Shown here piece after piece: positions 1 to 10,365 of a DNA stretch of 64,000 nucleotides (within the stretch, counting starts at the first letter, position 1; each line of letters begins with the position of its first letter). The notes under the pieces were generated by a model. That model did not search any database. It had not been told where the DNA came from and worked only from the letters and a program-made list of their open reading frames with translations. Source of the stretch: Isochrysis galbana (lineage: Eukaryota > Haptophyta > Isochrysidales > Isochrysidaceae); NCBI GenBank assembly GCA_018136815.1, contig CM030935.1:3732299-3796298 (forward strand), written 5' to 3'. The position numbers and the translations under genes were made by a program.

Positions 1-160
1 GTGGGGCCATGTCGACGTCGGTGTCCGGAGGGGCTGAGGCCGGCGAGCGCTTTGGCTCCGGCGGCTTGGGGCGGCCCCGGTGGGGCGTCGTGACGGCGGG
101 GGGCTGGGAGGTGGGAGCGGTCGGCGCGCGCTCCATCGCTGAAACTATAACGATAGTTTA
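1..160 (-). mobile_element. 5' end of a LINE copy, running off the left edge
   Basis: Read on the minus strand from an ATG at 136, the translation begins MERAPTAPTSQPPA, nearly identical to the start of the LINE ORF1 at 12,401 (minus). A short dyad, AAACTAT-4 nt-ATAGTTT, lies at 142-159, five bases upstream of the ATG. The equivalent position holds a dyad in the other two LINE copies. The remainder of the element is outside the window. Confidence 0.75.
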
Positions 161-309
161 TGCTTCGAGCAGAAAGAGAGAGGGCGCTCCACAACCCTAG
201 ATCCCAGGCGTCCACGCGAATTTTTTGACCGAGAACGAGAACGAGAACGAGAACGAGAGAATTATAACGATAATACATAATACCGAACGACGAAGAGAAG
301 CCTAACGAT

Positions 310-955
310 GTCGAACAGGCGATGACTACAGGCTCATAGGCTGAGGGTCGTTCGATCGAGCCGGCAGCTGACGCGGCCGTAGAGGGTTCGTTGATTGCTG
401 CTTGCGGGAAGATGTCTGAAAGGTCATAGTAAGAATCGGGTCTGACTGTGTCTGCCATCGAACGCTACGAGCGAAGAGGTAGACGGAAGGTCGGAGGATT
501 GCAACGCGTGGCGTCGGAGAGTAGAGACGAGACTAGCTAGCGAGCTAGTGGAAGAGAGAGAATGAGAATGAGAGCTTCTTAGGTCCAAGGTAGACACGAG
601 GGACTACAATGCGTGGACTCAAAAAAGGTCCTGATCCACAGAGACACACGAACTAAACCAAACGGGGCGAAAGCTAACCGCACTTGGACGAACGGCCAAG
701 CGTCGGCACCAAGGCAACTTAGCAGCGCACAGGCGTGCGACAGAGGAGTCGGCCCAACGAGGGCAGACCTCGCTGGGGGAGCTGCGACCGAGGTATAACA
801 GAAGACAGACGACAATCGTGGAACGTTTGATGACATCAAGAGAAAGTAGGAGAAGAGCAGAGATACCCATCAACGAGACCTTGAGACTTAAAATAACTCA
901 CAGGCTAGAAGTAAAAGTCTGTCCTCGTATGGAATACGACAAACGAGTGTCGATT
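310..955 (-). repeat. Dispersed repeat, inverted relative to the copy at 51.1-52.2 kb
   Basis: The reverse complement aligns with about 51,145-51,830 across a pyrimidine-rich leader, a shared ATG and the start of an ORF (here MADTVRPDSYYDLSDIF, there MVEAVRPDFYYDLSDIF). The leader landmarks match in order, for example the stretch around the rightward tract CTTGGACCTAAGAAGCTCTC. It looks like the 5' part of a retroelement or other mobile unit, but I cannot name the family. This copy lacks about 400 bp that the 51-kb copy carries between two 31-bp direct repeats. Confidence 0.7.
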
Positions 956-1274
956 CGCGAATGCGACACCGAATCGGCCGTGTGCGAGCCGTGTGTGGTC
1001 CGCATGTGCATGCGCGGACGTCATCGCTGGGGCACCAAGGTTTGAAATTGCTTTATAGGCAATATGGGCGTCGGACCCCTAATTTAATACATGTCTAGGC
1101 ACCATTTAAGTGAAAGAAACACATCTCTCAGTGGGAGCGACGTCCAGTTCGGCTCGTGTGAGCCGCCGAGCCGCCAGAGCGTGTGCAAGGGGGGGGGTCA
1201 GACGGGACTTCGCACCGTCTTTTCGGACCAGGATTCAGAAAAGGCCGGGAGACCCTCCGAGCCGCTTTCGCCGG

Positions 1275-1484
1275 GGCTTCCGCTCACGGTCAAAAACAAA
1301 AATGTCGACTGTCGACCCCCCCTATTAGTACTAGTACTAGTACTTAAAAAGCCGAAAGCCGTGTTTGACCGCCCTATCTAGGCCCTATCAAGGCCCGCGT
1401 GAGCCCGCGCTTCTTTTGGGTCGGGGGTCTCTTCTTCTTCTTTATCGGAGAGGGGAGTTGGAAGCGGGGGGGGGGGGGGGGGGC
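1275..1484 (-). repeat. Dispersed GGTCAAA/TTTGACC repeat copy
   Basis: On the minus strand this copy reads GGGCGGTCAAACA, a short AT-richer core, then TTTTTGACCGTG. The same order occurs at 46,646 and 49,571 on the plus strand. The outer motifs are inverted relative to one another (GGTCAAA against TTTGACC), so they may be terminal or sub-terminal repeats of a non-autonomous element. A run of about 17 G follows at 1,468-1,484. Confidence 0.5.
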
Positions 1485-1508
1485 ACGAGGCGCCTCCCCC
1501 ATGTGAGC

Positions 1509-1526
1509 ACTAAGTATTAACTTAGT
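1509..1526. repeat. Short palindrome ACTAAGT-ATTA-ACTTAGT
   Basis: A perfect 7-bp inverted repeat with a 4-bp loop, sitting after a G-run and the string GCGCCTCCCCCATG. The same arrangement recurs at about 40,778, and more weakly at 47,160 and 60,001. It marks the edge of a repeat family and resembles in form the hairpins that precede the LINE ORF1 starts. Confidence 0.5.
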
Positions 1527-1539
1527 TGGCATAATTTCA

Positions 1540-1806
1540 GTTCAACATCGTTGATAGTAGTAATAGTAATTATAGCATTATTCCCTCTACGTCGTGCCGT
1601 CGTTGTTTATGGCTCTCGTAAGCGGATCCGCCGTCAGGAGGAAGGCCAGCTGCGACAGCGGCAGCGGGCATCCCTGCGGGGTAGCTCCGCTTGCTATCGC
1701 GAACGGAAAGCTTCTGCCTCCTTTCCTTATAATGTAGCCCGAATCGGTCGGGCGTGCATTCGCGTTCGTAAGCATGCACGCATGCAAGCGTAGCGCTTGA
1801 AGTCAT
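1540..1806 (-). pseudogene. LINE reverse transcriptase fragment
   Basis: Minus-strand translation contains GGRSFPF, then PQGCP, LAFLLTA and LTRAIN in the order seen in the intact reverse transcriptase at 37.06-37.17 kb (GGRSFPF, VPQGCPLSPLAFLLTAEALTRAIN). These are the residues around RT motif B (PQG). Flanking RT motifs including the catalytic FADD are absent and the frame is interrupted, so this is a dead fragment. Confidence 0.75.
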
Positions 1807-2190
1807 GTGGCCAGACGGGGTAGTACATATGGCTAGTGGCAGCAGCGGTGCTAACTCTCATTAGAAATTAGCTCTATCCAGTTCCCGCCTTCCTCTGTTC
1901 TTAAGGAGCCATTTAGCACTTAGCCCTCACACTCCCCAGCCCCACTCACACTCCTCAGCCCCACTGGCACTCGCAGTCACGAATCAATGATGCCAGCTTT
2001 CCATGCACATCATCAACTCACTCACTATGCATGCCTTATACGCTCACGACTCCCTTTTCTGGCCATCGTGTGGTTGACACGAAGGAGGCAACATGCAGCA
2101 GCGCAACAACACCGTATGGGCATAGTATGAGCCCGGTGTATCAAGCTCGAACACGTGAGCGCGCGGGCACCTCCCAGGAGTGCTCTAGAT

Positions 2191-3693
2191 TCACTTGATG
2201 GCTGCTAGTACGTGCAGCTCGTCGCAGGTTGCCACCATCGCCGTTGGCGGCGGAGCCGTGTACCGCTGCACGAGGAGCCCATGCAGGCGGAGCCCGAGAG
2301 TCTTGCGAGCGTCGTTGAGCGCCCTCTGTGCCTCGGGTCGCAGAGGGGCGAACTCGCCGTCCGTCAGGAGGAGTATGTCCGCCTCGGCCCACTCACTCGA
2401 GCCGACCAGGCTGATGCAGTGCGCCAGTGGCGCCTCCACGCAAGTCCCCCCGCCAAAACCGTTGCGCAAGAAGTCAGCTAGCTGCAACAGCGCGCTCGCG
2501 CTGGCGACAAGCGGCATCAGCGCAAGCTCGCCTTTGCCGCCAAAGGCGGCGACGTAGGCGCTACGCCGGCTGCGCTGCGCTTGACGCAAAGCTTCGAGCA
2601 CTGCCGCTCGCGCAAGCGTCCCATGCGGCCCGTCCATCGATCCGCTCGTGTCAAGGCAGACTAGCAGTGGGCCCGCATCGCGATTTGGGCGCAGCTGGGA
2701 AGCAGGAGGCGAGCGGCGCGCCGCTCGCTCCCGGTGCCAGCCAATAGTCTCACGGCCAACGAGCGAGCCCTCTGCGAGCCGCAGCGTGGCCGACTGCCGC
2801 ACGGCAGGGATCGTGGAGCCGAGAGCCGCCAGCTCCAGGATGGTGCACCGGCCCACGTCTGATGTGCGCGTGACACCGTCGGCGTCCTCGGGCGGCATGT
2901 GTGTGCGCATCACAGCCTGCACAAGTTGCTTGCTCACCGCGTTCTTCGAGAGCCATCCTCGGGAGCCGCGAAGCCCACCGCGACCGACCGAGCGCAGGAT
3001 TGTGCGCAGAAGCGGCGTGGCCGCCAATAGGCGTTGTGCCGCGAGCAGATCGTCCCATCCGTCCGATTCGACGAGCGCACGGAAGCCCCCTTCCGCCGAG
3101 GCCTCCGGCGATAGCTCGCCGCCTAGACCATCGAGGAGCGCTCCCGCTGCTTCGGCCGCCTGCGCCTCTGGTGACCACGAGGAGATGAACTCTTCCATGG
3201 CAAGACTGGCAGCGGTGGAGGATTCGTGATCGCCGTCGTCTCCTCCTTGATCGGACCTTTCGGCATCGGACGGGCCAAGGGTCAAGCCTAGCGCATCGAC
3301 CTCCTCTTGGATTCCGTTGTTTGCTCTGTCCCCATCTGAGTCGCGCGCCGCACGGCCGTCGACCTCCTCGCAGCGCTTGGGAGCATCGCTGTTCCGGTCG
3401 CGGCGCAGCATCTCCTCATAGCGACGGGCTGTGGCCACGAGCGACAGCATGAGCGATTCGAGCAGCGCCGGATACCGTCGAGCCAAGCTCGGCACGCGAA
3501 GCTCGCCCAGCGTCTGAGCCCACTGGCGAGCGAGGGGCGCGGGCGGCCAACCGAAGCGCGTGGGTGGCGAGGGCAGCGTCCCACGCGAGAGGTGCGCTCG
3601 CCAGCACGCGGCCGCCTCGCTCGAGCGCGCCAGCGCGGCCGGCGAGCGACTGGTGTCCGCGAGCGCCCTTCGCACAGGCGCCGACAGCGCCAT
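2191..3693 (-). CDS. ViaA-like von Willebrand factor A domain protein
   Basis: A 500-residue uninterrupted ORF. The C-terminal ~160 residues form a VWA domain with a metal-ion-dependent adhesion site: DTSGS at residues 348-352, a GGGT loop around residue 415 and LLTDGE around residue 440. The N-terminal helical region with the RRYEEM stretch and the order of segments resemble bacterial ViaA, the partner of the MoxR ATPase RavA, more than integrin-type VWA proteins. In that family the VWA protein works with an AAA+ ATPase in metal-dependent remodelling; no such ATPase is in this window. The ATG at 3,693 follows a long C-run and diverges from the gene at 4,412, so the shared 0.7-kb pyrimidine-rich stretch is probably a bidirectional promoter. 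An acidic insert at residues 100-160 looks lineage-specific. No introns are needed. Confidence 0.75.
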   Translation of the reverse strand: MALSAPVRRALADTSRSPAALARSSEAAACWRAHLSRGTLPSPPTRFGWPPAPLARQWAQTLGELRVPSLARRYPALLESLMLSLVATARRYEEMLRRDRNSDAPKRCEEVDGRAARDSDGDRANNGIQEEVDALGLTLGPSDAERSDQGGDDGDHESSTAASLAMEEFISSWSPEAQAAEAAGALLDGLGGELSPEASAEGGFRALVESDGWDDLLAAQRLLAATPLLRTILRSVGRGGLRGSRGWLSKNAVSKQLVQAVMRTHMPPEDADGVTRTSDVGRCTILELAALGSTIPAVRQSATLRLAEGSLVGRETIGWHRERAARRSPPASQLRPNRDAGPLLVCLDTSGSMDGPHGTLARAAVLEALRQAQRSRRSAYVAAFGGKGELALMPLVASASALLQLADFLRNGFGGGTCVEAPLAHCISLVGSSEWAEADILLLTDGEFAPLRPEAQRALNDARKTLGLRLHGLLVQRYTAPPPTAMVATCDELHVLAAIK

Positions 3694-3715
3694 CGGCGGG
3701 GACTTGGTCTCTTGC

Positions 3716-4330
3716 CCCCCCCCCCCCCCCCCGTTCCCCCCCCCCCGTCCCCTCCTCAGGGACCTCCGCCCCGGCGCCTCCCCCCTCCTCCCACCCCGCC
3801 TCCTCTCCGCCCCCCTTCCCCCTCCTCTCTCTCTCTCTCTCTGCTTCCCCCCCCCGGCCCTCCTCGGCCCCCCCCCCTCGGCCCTCCTCGGCCCCCCTCC
3901 GGGCCGTCCGCCTCGCCTGTTTGCTGCCTCTCTTCTCTTCTCTACTCACTCTTCTTTCTTCCTCTTCTGCCTCCCTCTCTCTCTCGCCTCCATTTCTTCT
4001 GCCGCCGTCCGTCTCCTTCTTTTCTTCTCTTTGCCGTGTGGCGGCTACTCCTACTTTTCGTCAAGTATGACAACTCTCTCCTGAGTACGAGAATAGAAAA
4101 AGGGTGGAGTGATAAGGGACCCTGCGGTACTCCTACGAGTACAGATATATTTATGGTCATACCCAAAGATTTTGGAGAGTTGTTTATGAGAAGAGTAGGA
4201 GAACGCAGGGTACTCCTAGACATCACGGAACAAGAGAGAGGGAGAGAGAGGGAGAGAGAGGGAGACAGAGGGAGACAGAGGGAGAGGGAGAGAGAGACGG
4301 AGGGAGGCTTGCCTTCCCCCTCCCCCTCTC
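3716..4330. promoter_or_regulatory. Shared intergenic region with C-runs, CT tracts and GAGTAC motifs
   Basis: This stretch separates divergent starts at 3,693 (minus) and 4,412 (plus). It has a C-homopolymer near 3,716-3,740, poly-pyrimidine tracts to about 4,020, GAGTAC at 4,083 and 4,137, then a purine tract of GAGAGG/GAGACAGAG repeats at 4,231-4,305. No TATA box is evident. A promoter role is inferred from position only. Confidence 0.4.
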
Positions 4331-4411
4331 CTTCCCTTCCCCGACCGCCCCGTCCCGCCACTCTGGCGCGGTCTCTCCGGCGGTCGGCCACGCGCCGCGC
4401 TCGAGCCTTGC

Positions 4412-7400
4412 ATGCTCTCAGAAGATCTCGAGCTCTACAGCATCGAGCGGACGCTCGTTGCAGCAGCTGAGCAGACGGAGGCTTCGAGCGGAGGCAGCCA
4501 TGGCGTTTCGGTGGACACCCAGGCGTGCTCAGCTCACACCGAGCCCCCGCGGCTCACACTGCCGCGCGCGGCCGATCTCGTCGCTCTGGCAAGAGCATCG
4601 ATCCATCGTGCCAAAGCTGCGGCTCAGAGACAGAGCGTCGCTCCAGCGTGTGTCCCATCAATCGGAGTCAGTCAGGGCACCGACGACTCACCCGTCTATG
4701 CGGACATGCCAGCGGCTTGTGACTTGAGCGCCGTCACCCCGGCGCCAGCGCCGAGTGGAGCCCAGATGCACTCTTCTGAGCTTCCGGCTCGCCCGTCGCC
4801 GGCGACTTGTGCCTGGAGCGCCGCCACCCCGGCGCCAGCGCCGAGTGGAGCCCAGATGCACTCTTATGATCTACCGGATCGCCCATCGCCGGCGGCTTGT
4901 GCCTCGAGTGGCGCCACCATGGCGCCAGCGCCGAGTGGCGCCCCGATGCACTCTTCTGAGCTACCAGCTCGCCCATCGCCGGCGCGGAGTGCCGCCACCC
5001 CGGCGCCAGCGCGGAGTGGAGCCGAGATGCACTCTTCTGAGCTACCGGATCGCCCATCACCGGCGGCTTGTGCCTCGAGCGCTGTCACCCCGGCGCCAGC
5101 GCCGAGTGAAGCCCAGATGCACTCTTCTGAGCTACCATCTCGCCCATCGCCTGCGGCTTGTGCCTGGAGCGCCGCCACCCTGGCGCCAGCCCCAAGTGGA
5201 GCCGAGATGCACTCTTCTGAGCTATCGGATCGCCCATCACCGGCGGCTTGTGCCTCGAGTGCCGCCACTCCGGCGCCAGCGCCAAGTGGAGCCCAGAAGC
5301 ACTCTTCTGAGCTACCGGATCGCCCATCGCCGGCGGCTTGTGCCTGGAGCGCCGTCACCCCGGCGCCAGCGCCGAGTGGAGCCCAGATGCACTCTTCTGA
5401 GCTACCGGATCGCCCATCGCCGGCGGCTCGTGCCTCGAGTGTCGCCACCCTGGCGTCAGCGCCGTGTGGAGCCCAGATGCACTCTTCTGAGCTACCGGAT
5501 CGCCCATCGCCGGCGGCTTGTGCCTCGAGTGCCGCCACCATGGCGCCAGCGCCGAGTGGCGCCCCGATGCACTCTTCTGAGCTACCAGCTCGCCCATCGC
5601 CGGCGGTTTGTGCCTGGAGCGCCGTCACCCCGGCGCCAGCGCTGAGTGGAGCCCAGATGCACTCTTATGAGCTACCATCTCGCCCATCGCTTGCGGCTTG
5701 TGCCTGGAGCGCCGCCACCCTGGCGCCAGCGCCGAGTGGAGCCGAGATGCACTCTTATGAGCTACCGGATCGCCCATCGCCGGCGGCTCGTGCCTCGAGT
5801 GCCGCCACTCCGGCGCCAGCGCGGAGTGGAGCCGAGATGCACTCTTCTGAGCTACCGGATCGCCCATCGCCGGCGGCTCGTGCCTGGAGCGCCGTCACCC
5901 CGGCGCCAGCGCCGAGTGGCGCCCAGATGCACTCTTCTGAGCTACCGTCTCACCCATCCCCGGCGGCTTGTAGCTTGAGTGCCGCCACTCCGGCGCCAGC
6001 GCCAAGTGGAGCCCAGATGCACTCTTCAAAGCCACTGGCTCAGCCATTGCCGTTGAGACCACCCTCCAGTTCTGGGGCGCAAATAGCTCGCTCCACCACT
6101 GTGAAGCAGCGTGCGGGATCGACAAAACGACCGGGGATATCGGAGGAAGCAGCGGCATCACCAAAACGTGCCGCCGTGGCCCGAGCGGCTGCCCGCGCCT
6201 CTCCAGCCAAGAATGCCGCGGTTGCCTCCAAGCCCCAAGTGAATGAGCAGCAAGTTAAGGCGTACGAAATGGCTAAGGCATTCATGGCAGAACAAGCTGC
6301 GGCGGCAGCTGAGGCTGAGGGTCGGACACTAGCCGCATCAGGAGAGGTGGAGCCCGCTTCATCGGCCTGTTGTGTTACGAGCATGGATGTGACAGGAATG
6401 GGGGAGAAGCCAAACCAGCGCCGCCCGACGCGCCCCGCATCACGCCGAGCGAAGGGTGCGAGTCTCGCCCCGACCCCTCCTCCAGCTACTATGGAGAGGG
6501 TGTTGCCGTCAGTGCTCAAGCCTTCGTGTCGCGATGCTCCATCAGCCTCTACGGCAAGGAGCTCGGATAGCCAAGCTCCTCAAGGAGGGGAATGGGCGCA
6601 GCAAGAGCGTCTTAGAATTGTTGCAGAATTGGCGCGCAAAATCCGCGACGGAGAGGTCACGTACCTCGGATACGATGGTCACAGTGCGGAGAGCTGTGCG
6701 AGCGGAGACAGGGGTGCTTGCGCCATCTTGAGAACACTTGCCGACCGCTCCCGGGGTAAGGGTGGCAATGTCAGGGAGAGAAGTCTCGCCGCAGCCAGGC
6801 GCACCACATCATGCCCCTCAACAGCCCCTTCGGTGGTCCGGGAGGGGGCCGCATCTCAGGCTACGGCTGACCCTCGCCGGTCGTCTCCTCCTGGGCAGAC
6901 GTCGGCCCTCCAATTGACACAGCCATCAAGCCGTCTGCCTGTTGGTCCTTTTGGCACGCAGTTGGGGGAACAGCCTGGCTCCAGTTGCGGCGCACCCAGC
7001 GCGGCAAGCTCTGGGCGTACAGCCACGTGCTGTACTCCTTCGCCAGATCTGATCGAGGCCGATGGTCTAGTCTGGAAAGAAGAGTGGCGCTCCAAGGGCA
7101 TCTTGGAGGAGTCGGCGTTGGGCCCGGAGCCCACATCCAGTCTGAGTGTGGAGGAGCAGCAACTCTTTGTTCAGCTGCACGCTCAGCTACATTCACGCTC
7201 TGACACGCCACTCACAGCATCGTTGGCAGGGTCCAATCCCCAAGAGGTGTTCGCGTCCTTGCTTCGGCGTGTCAAGGGGGAGCAACAGCTTTGGCTCACC
7301 CGCCTTCAACAGGTAGGCATCCAATGGCCTAAGAAAGGCCTGGTCGCGCCTCAAGCAGTGAGCGCAGGCAGCACCGTCTATTGCATCGTGACTCCCACAC

Positions 7401-10032
7401 TCTGGCTGATGGGGACGTGTTGCTTGCATACGTATGCCGATGCCTCGGCTTGCCGCTGACCCCCTCTCCCCATCCGTGTAAGGCGTATCTCTCGGTACCA
7501 CCCTCGCGGCACACGGTGTTTCTGTTGCCGCCTCCTGTATCCGCAATTGCTGCCCACCGCCTGGTCGCGGCGAAGGAGCGGTCAATCGCGGCGACTCGCC
7601 AGCGCTACACCATGCTGCGCAAGTTATCCTTACCTGCATCCATACACCCGGCAGTCTCGTATCACTCTACTGCTTCTGCCACTGGGAACCTGCAAGTGGG
7701 GGTTGCTGCTGCTACCTCTTCGGCGGCACCTCCGATGATACCCTCTCCGGCCGCACCTCCATTCCGCCACGTCGCGCGCGTGGCGCAATCAATCGAGGGC
7801 TTACCCGTGTGGCAGCTTCCCCTTGAGCTAGACGCGTCCCTTTGGCAAATGCACAGCCGGCATGCTTCAGTCGCAACATCTGACGCGCAATCAATGCACG
7901 CCCGAAGCAACGCGCGTTCGTTGCCGCTTGCCTTCGACCGTGACCTCATGCGTGCTGTACACCTGAGCGAGGCGGCCTATGGCATCTCATGTTCGGCTCT
8001 TGGTGCGATGGTGGAGGCATTTGCCGCTGGAGCTCGTGGGACAGGTGGGCAGGCCCCGTTCCCCCGACTGTGGCCGTACTCACCCTTGCTGCTCCTGATC
8101 GCGACTGCACACTCCCCAATGCATCAACGAGTGAGTTGCAACGCGCGTCGGGCGCCTCAGCCTAGCCGTACTCACAGCTCCGATGACTCACCTCTGCCGC
8201 CCTGACCCCTTGAAGGGATTGACCTGCCGCTGACAGTACGCCGGCAGAACACGGGGCGCACAAGCTGCTTTATCGATAAGCCGATTGTTGCGCCTTCAAT
8301 GTCGGCACGCACTAAGGCGGATGCTGCCTACACACAGATGTTGCGTAACGCTATCTCTGACAGAGGCTCAACGGGTGGCTGTGTAGCCTCAGGCCGTGGA
8401 ATATCCGAACGCTGTGCGACGCCTGCCCCCGGCTTCAGCTACGAACTGATCGAGATTGCGGGCCGTCGCTGCATCGTTCGCTGTCGTGCGGACGCAATTC
8501 TGACTGACGACTTGCACGGCACCGGGGCGGGCATGGGACATGCCAATGACAGAGCGGACATTGAAATGCCGCCCAAGCGGGCTCGCCCGTGCTCTTCTGT
8601 GCTAGTGCGCGTGAAGGCGCGCGTGGAGACGTTGCTCCCCCGATTTTTCGAAGCGGGGACAGCGGCTGAACGCCTTCGGCACTGGGTGCGCCTAGCTGCG
8701 CGTGGCGGAGGTTGCTCGTCAGAATCCGGTGGCACCTCACTAACCACTGTGGGATGTTCGCTCCAAGGGCTAGCGCAGCGCTCGTCAAGTCACAACATTG
8801 AGATGGGGTTATTGCAGACGGTGTCGACGCCGCCGGTCTTGGGATGTGTGGACGCAGGGCGGCTGATGACCCCCTCTAATTTGCTAGAAGAAAAGTCGGC
8901 CACCTCTGCTGAAGCTCAGCTCCCTTGGTCTCTCTTGCTGACTTGCGTCGACCCACGCTTTGGCCATGTTGCTCGCGCCTCTCTGGCACGTAAGATGCAC
9001 GACCTTCCCGTGCCTCCCTCTCCTCTATCTGATTCGCACCCGCCCAACTTGGTTGGAGAGACGGAGCTCTCGGCATGTCGCCTCGCGCAACACCTTCCTC
9101 AACCGCCAAAGCTTCCCGTGGATGCAGAGGCAGCCGCGAGGGAGGACGTCGACATTCAAAAGGCTTTGCATCGTCTCGCTTCTTTGTTGCACGCGGTTTC
9201 CGACCTCCCTGAGGGGCAGTACCTGCTCAGGAAGTCAGCAGGCGCCGCCTCTTGGTCGGTTTGGGCCGAAGGCGAGTCTTTATTCCATGCTGCCACTGCG
9301 AGCTCCACGGTGGCCGCTTCTACTTCCGTCCCTAACGCATTGATAGGGTCCCAGGTTCAAGACACGAACTCATCCCTTCCGAGATCATCTCTTTCATACC
9401 GGAAGGATTTCGACTGTTGGTCCGCAATCACCGCTGCCGGTTCCGATGGCCAAGCCATCTCTTTCGTGCGGCCAGAGTGGCGGCGCCAGGATGGCGTTGA
9501 AAAGCCCGCTGTTGTCGTGGCGCAGCACGCAGGGCTCGGAGGCGCCTCGAGGGGAGGCTCTGTGGGGGTGATCAAAAAGACGGAAAGCAGCGGACTATCA
9601 ACTGGGCGAGCGGACGTGACCCAATACGGTCTCGCTCCTTGTGGGGAAGGTGCTGCTTCAGCACCGCCCCAACCGCTCGTCCCTTTCCTTTTTTCACCGC
9701 GTGGCGAGGGCGACGAGGCACGCCCCTCACTTTCGCCGTCGGGAGTTGCGAGCCAAGTTCTCGGTAGCTCAACCGTCGCTCGTGTGAATGGCCCGGCCCT
9801 AGCGGTCGGACTCACTGCCATTGAGGCTGGCCTTCCTAATATAGCCGGAGCGGATTACTCTCGTCGGCACGGAAAAGGGCAACGTGCACGCAATAGCAAG
9901 ATGGGCGGCGGGAAAGCCAGCCGAGCTGGAAGAGCACGTGGCAGTGATACTCCTAAAGATCGGCCCGCAGCCAAGGGACGGCAGGATGGCGGTCGAGGCC
10001 CAGGAAATGGTAGGGGCCGCGGTGGCAAGTAG
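4412..10032 (+). CDS. Giant low-complexity protein with 30-residue tandem repeats, three exons
   Basis: Inferred exons are 4,412-7,312, 7,372-8,130 and 8,248-10,032, giving 1,814 residues. Both introns are phase 0. Intron 1 is 59 nt (CAG|GTAGGC to GCAG|CACC) and intron 2 is 117 nt (CGA|GTGAGT to GCAG|AACA); each join moves between frames without a stop. Residues ~110-540 are fourteen copies of a 30-residue Pro/Ser/Ala repeat (consensus core MHSSELPDRPSPAACASSA). A basic and Ala-rich stretch follows near residues 555-625 with a short predicted helix. The C-terminus is rich in Arg-Gly and Lys, ending in GRGRGGK, which suggests RNA or nucleic-acid association. I recognise no enzymatic domain. 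Splice sites come from frame continuity only, so alternative acceptors a few bases away are possible. Confidence 0.6.
4740..6030 (+). repeat. 90-bp coding minisatellite, 14 units plus a partial one
   Basis: The period is 90 bp; one unit (near 4,970-5,000) is 9 bp short. Because the period is a multiple of three and stop-poor, the array stays open in at least three frames, including a 254-codon run on the minus strand. Variants such as the ATMAPAP/SGAPMHSS pair recur six to seven units apart, showing that blocks of units were duplicated together. This array codes for most of the N-terminal third of the 4,412 gene. Confidence 0.95.
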
Positions 10033-10033
10033 T

Positions 10034-10365
10034 GGGAGAATCAGAGGCATTTCCACGCAGGATAAGGTGTAGTGCGATCGTCTCAGCGGGAGAACTTACC
10101 TCGTCGTGTGTAGTCCTCTTGGCTTGCTTTCGCCTCGGCTACTTGCGCGAAAGACCTACTTCGTTGCGTGTGGCCTTCTTACTCAAGTAGACAGTATCGT
10201 TGGATCATGATAATATAGTACTCGTAGTGTTGCCAATGCACTAGCGTCGGCTGTGTAGCGTGCAACTATAGCGCTGGCACCGCAGCTAAATTTATAGTAG
10301 TACTTTGTTGCGATAGAGCTCCGCAAGGGTGCGCTCTCAGACAACGTTGTCCATCCGCTTTGGGG
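10034..10365. other. Intergenic gap, no gene recognised
   Basis: Probable 3' end of the preceding gene. Two imperfect copies of a ~45-bp stretch are visible near 10,095-10,185 (GCGTGTGGCCTTCTTAC against CGTGTGTAGTCCTCTTGG). No coding signal is seen. Confidence 0.5.

Noticed and set aside
4864..5628. 254-codon minus-strand ORF
   Set aside because: It is the antisense of the 90-bp minisatellite, open only because the period is a multiple of three and stop-poor.
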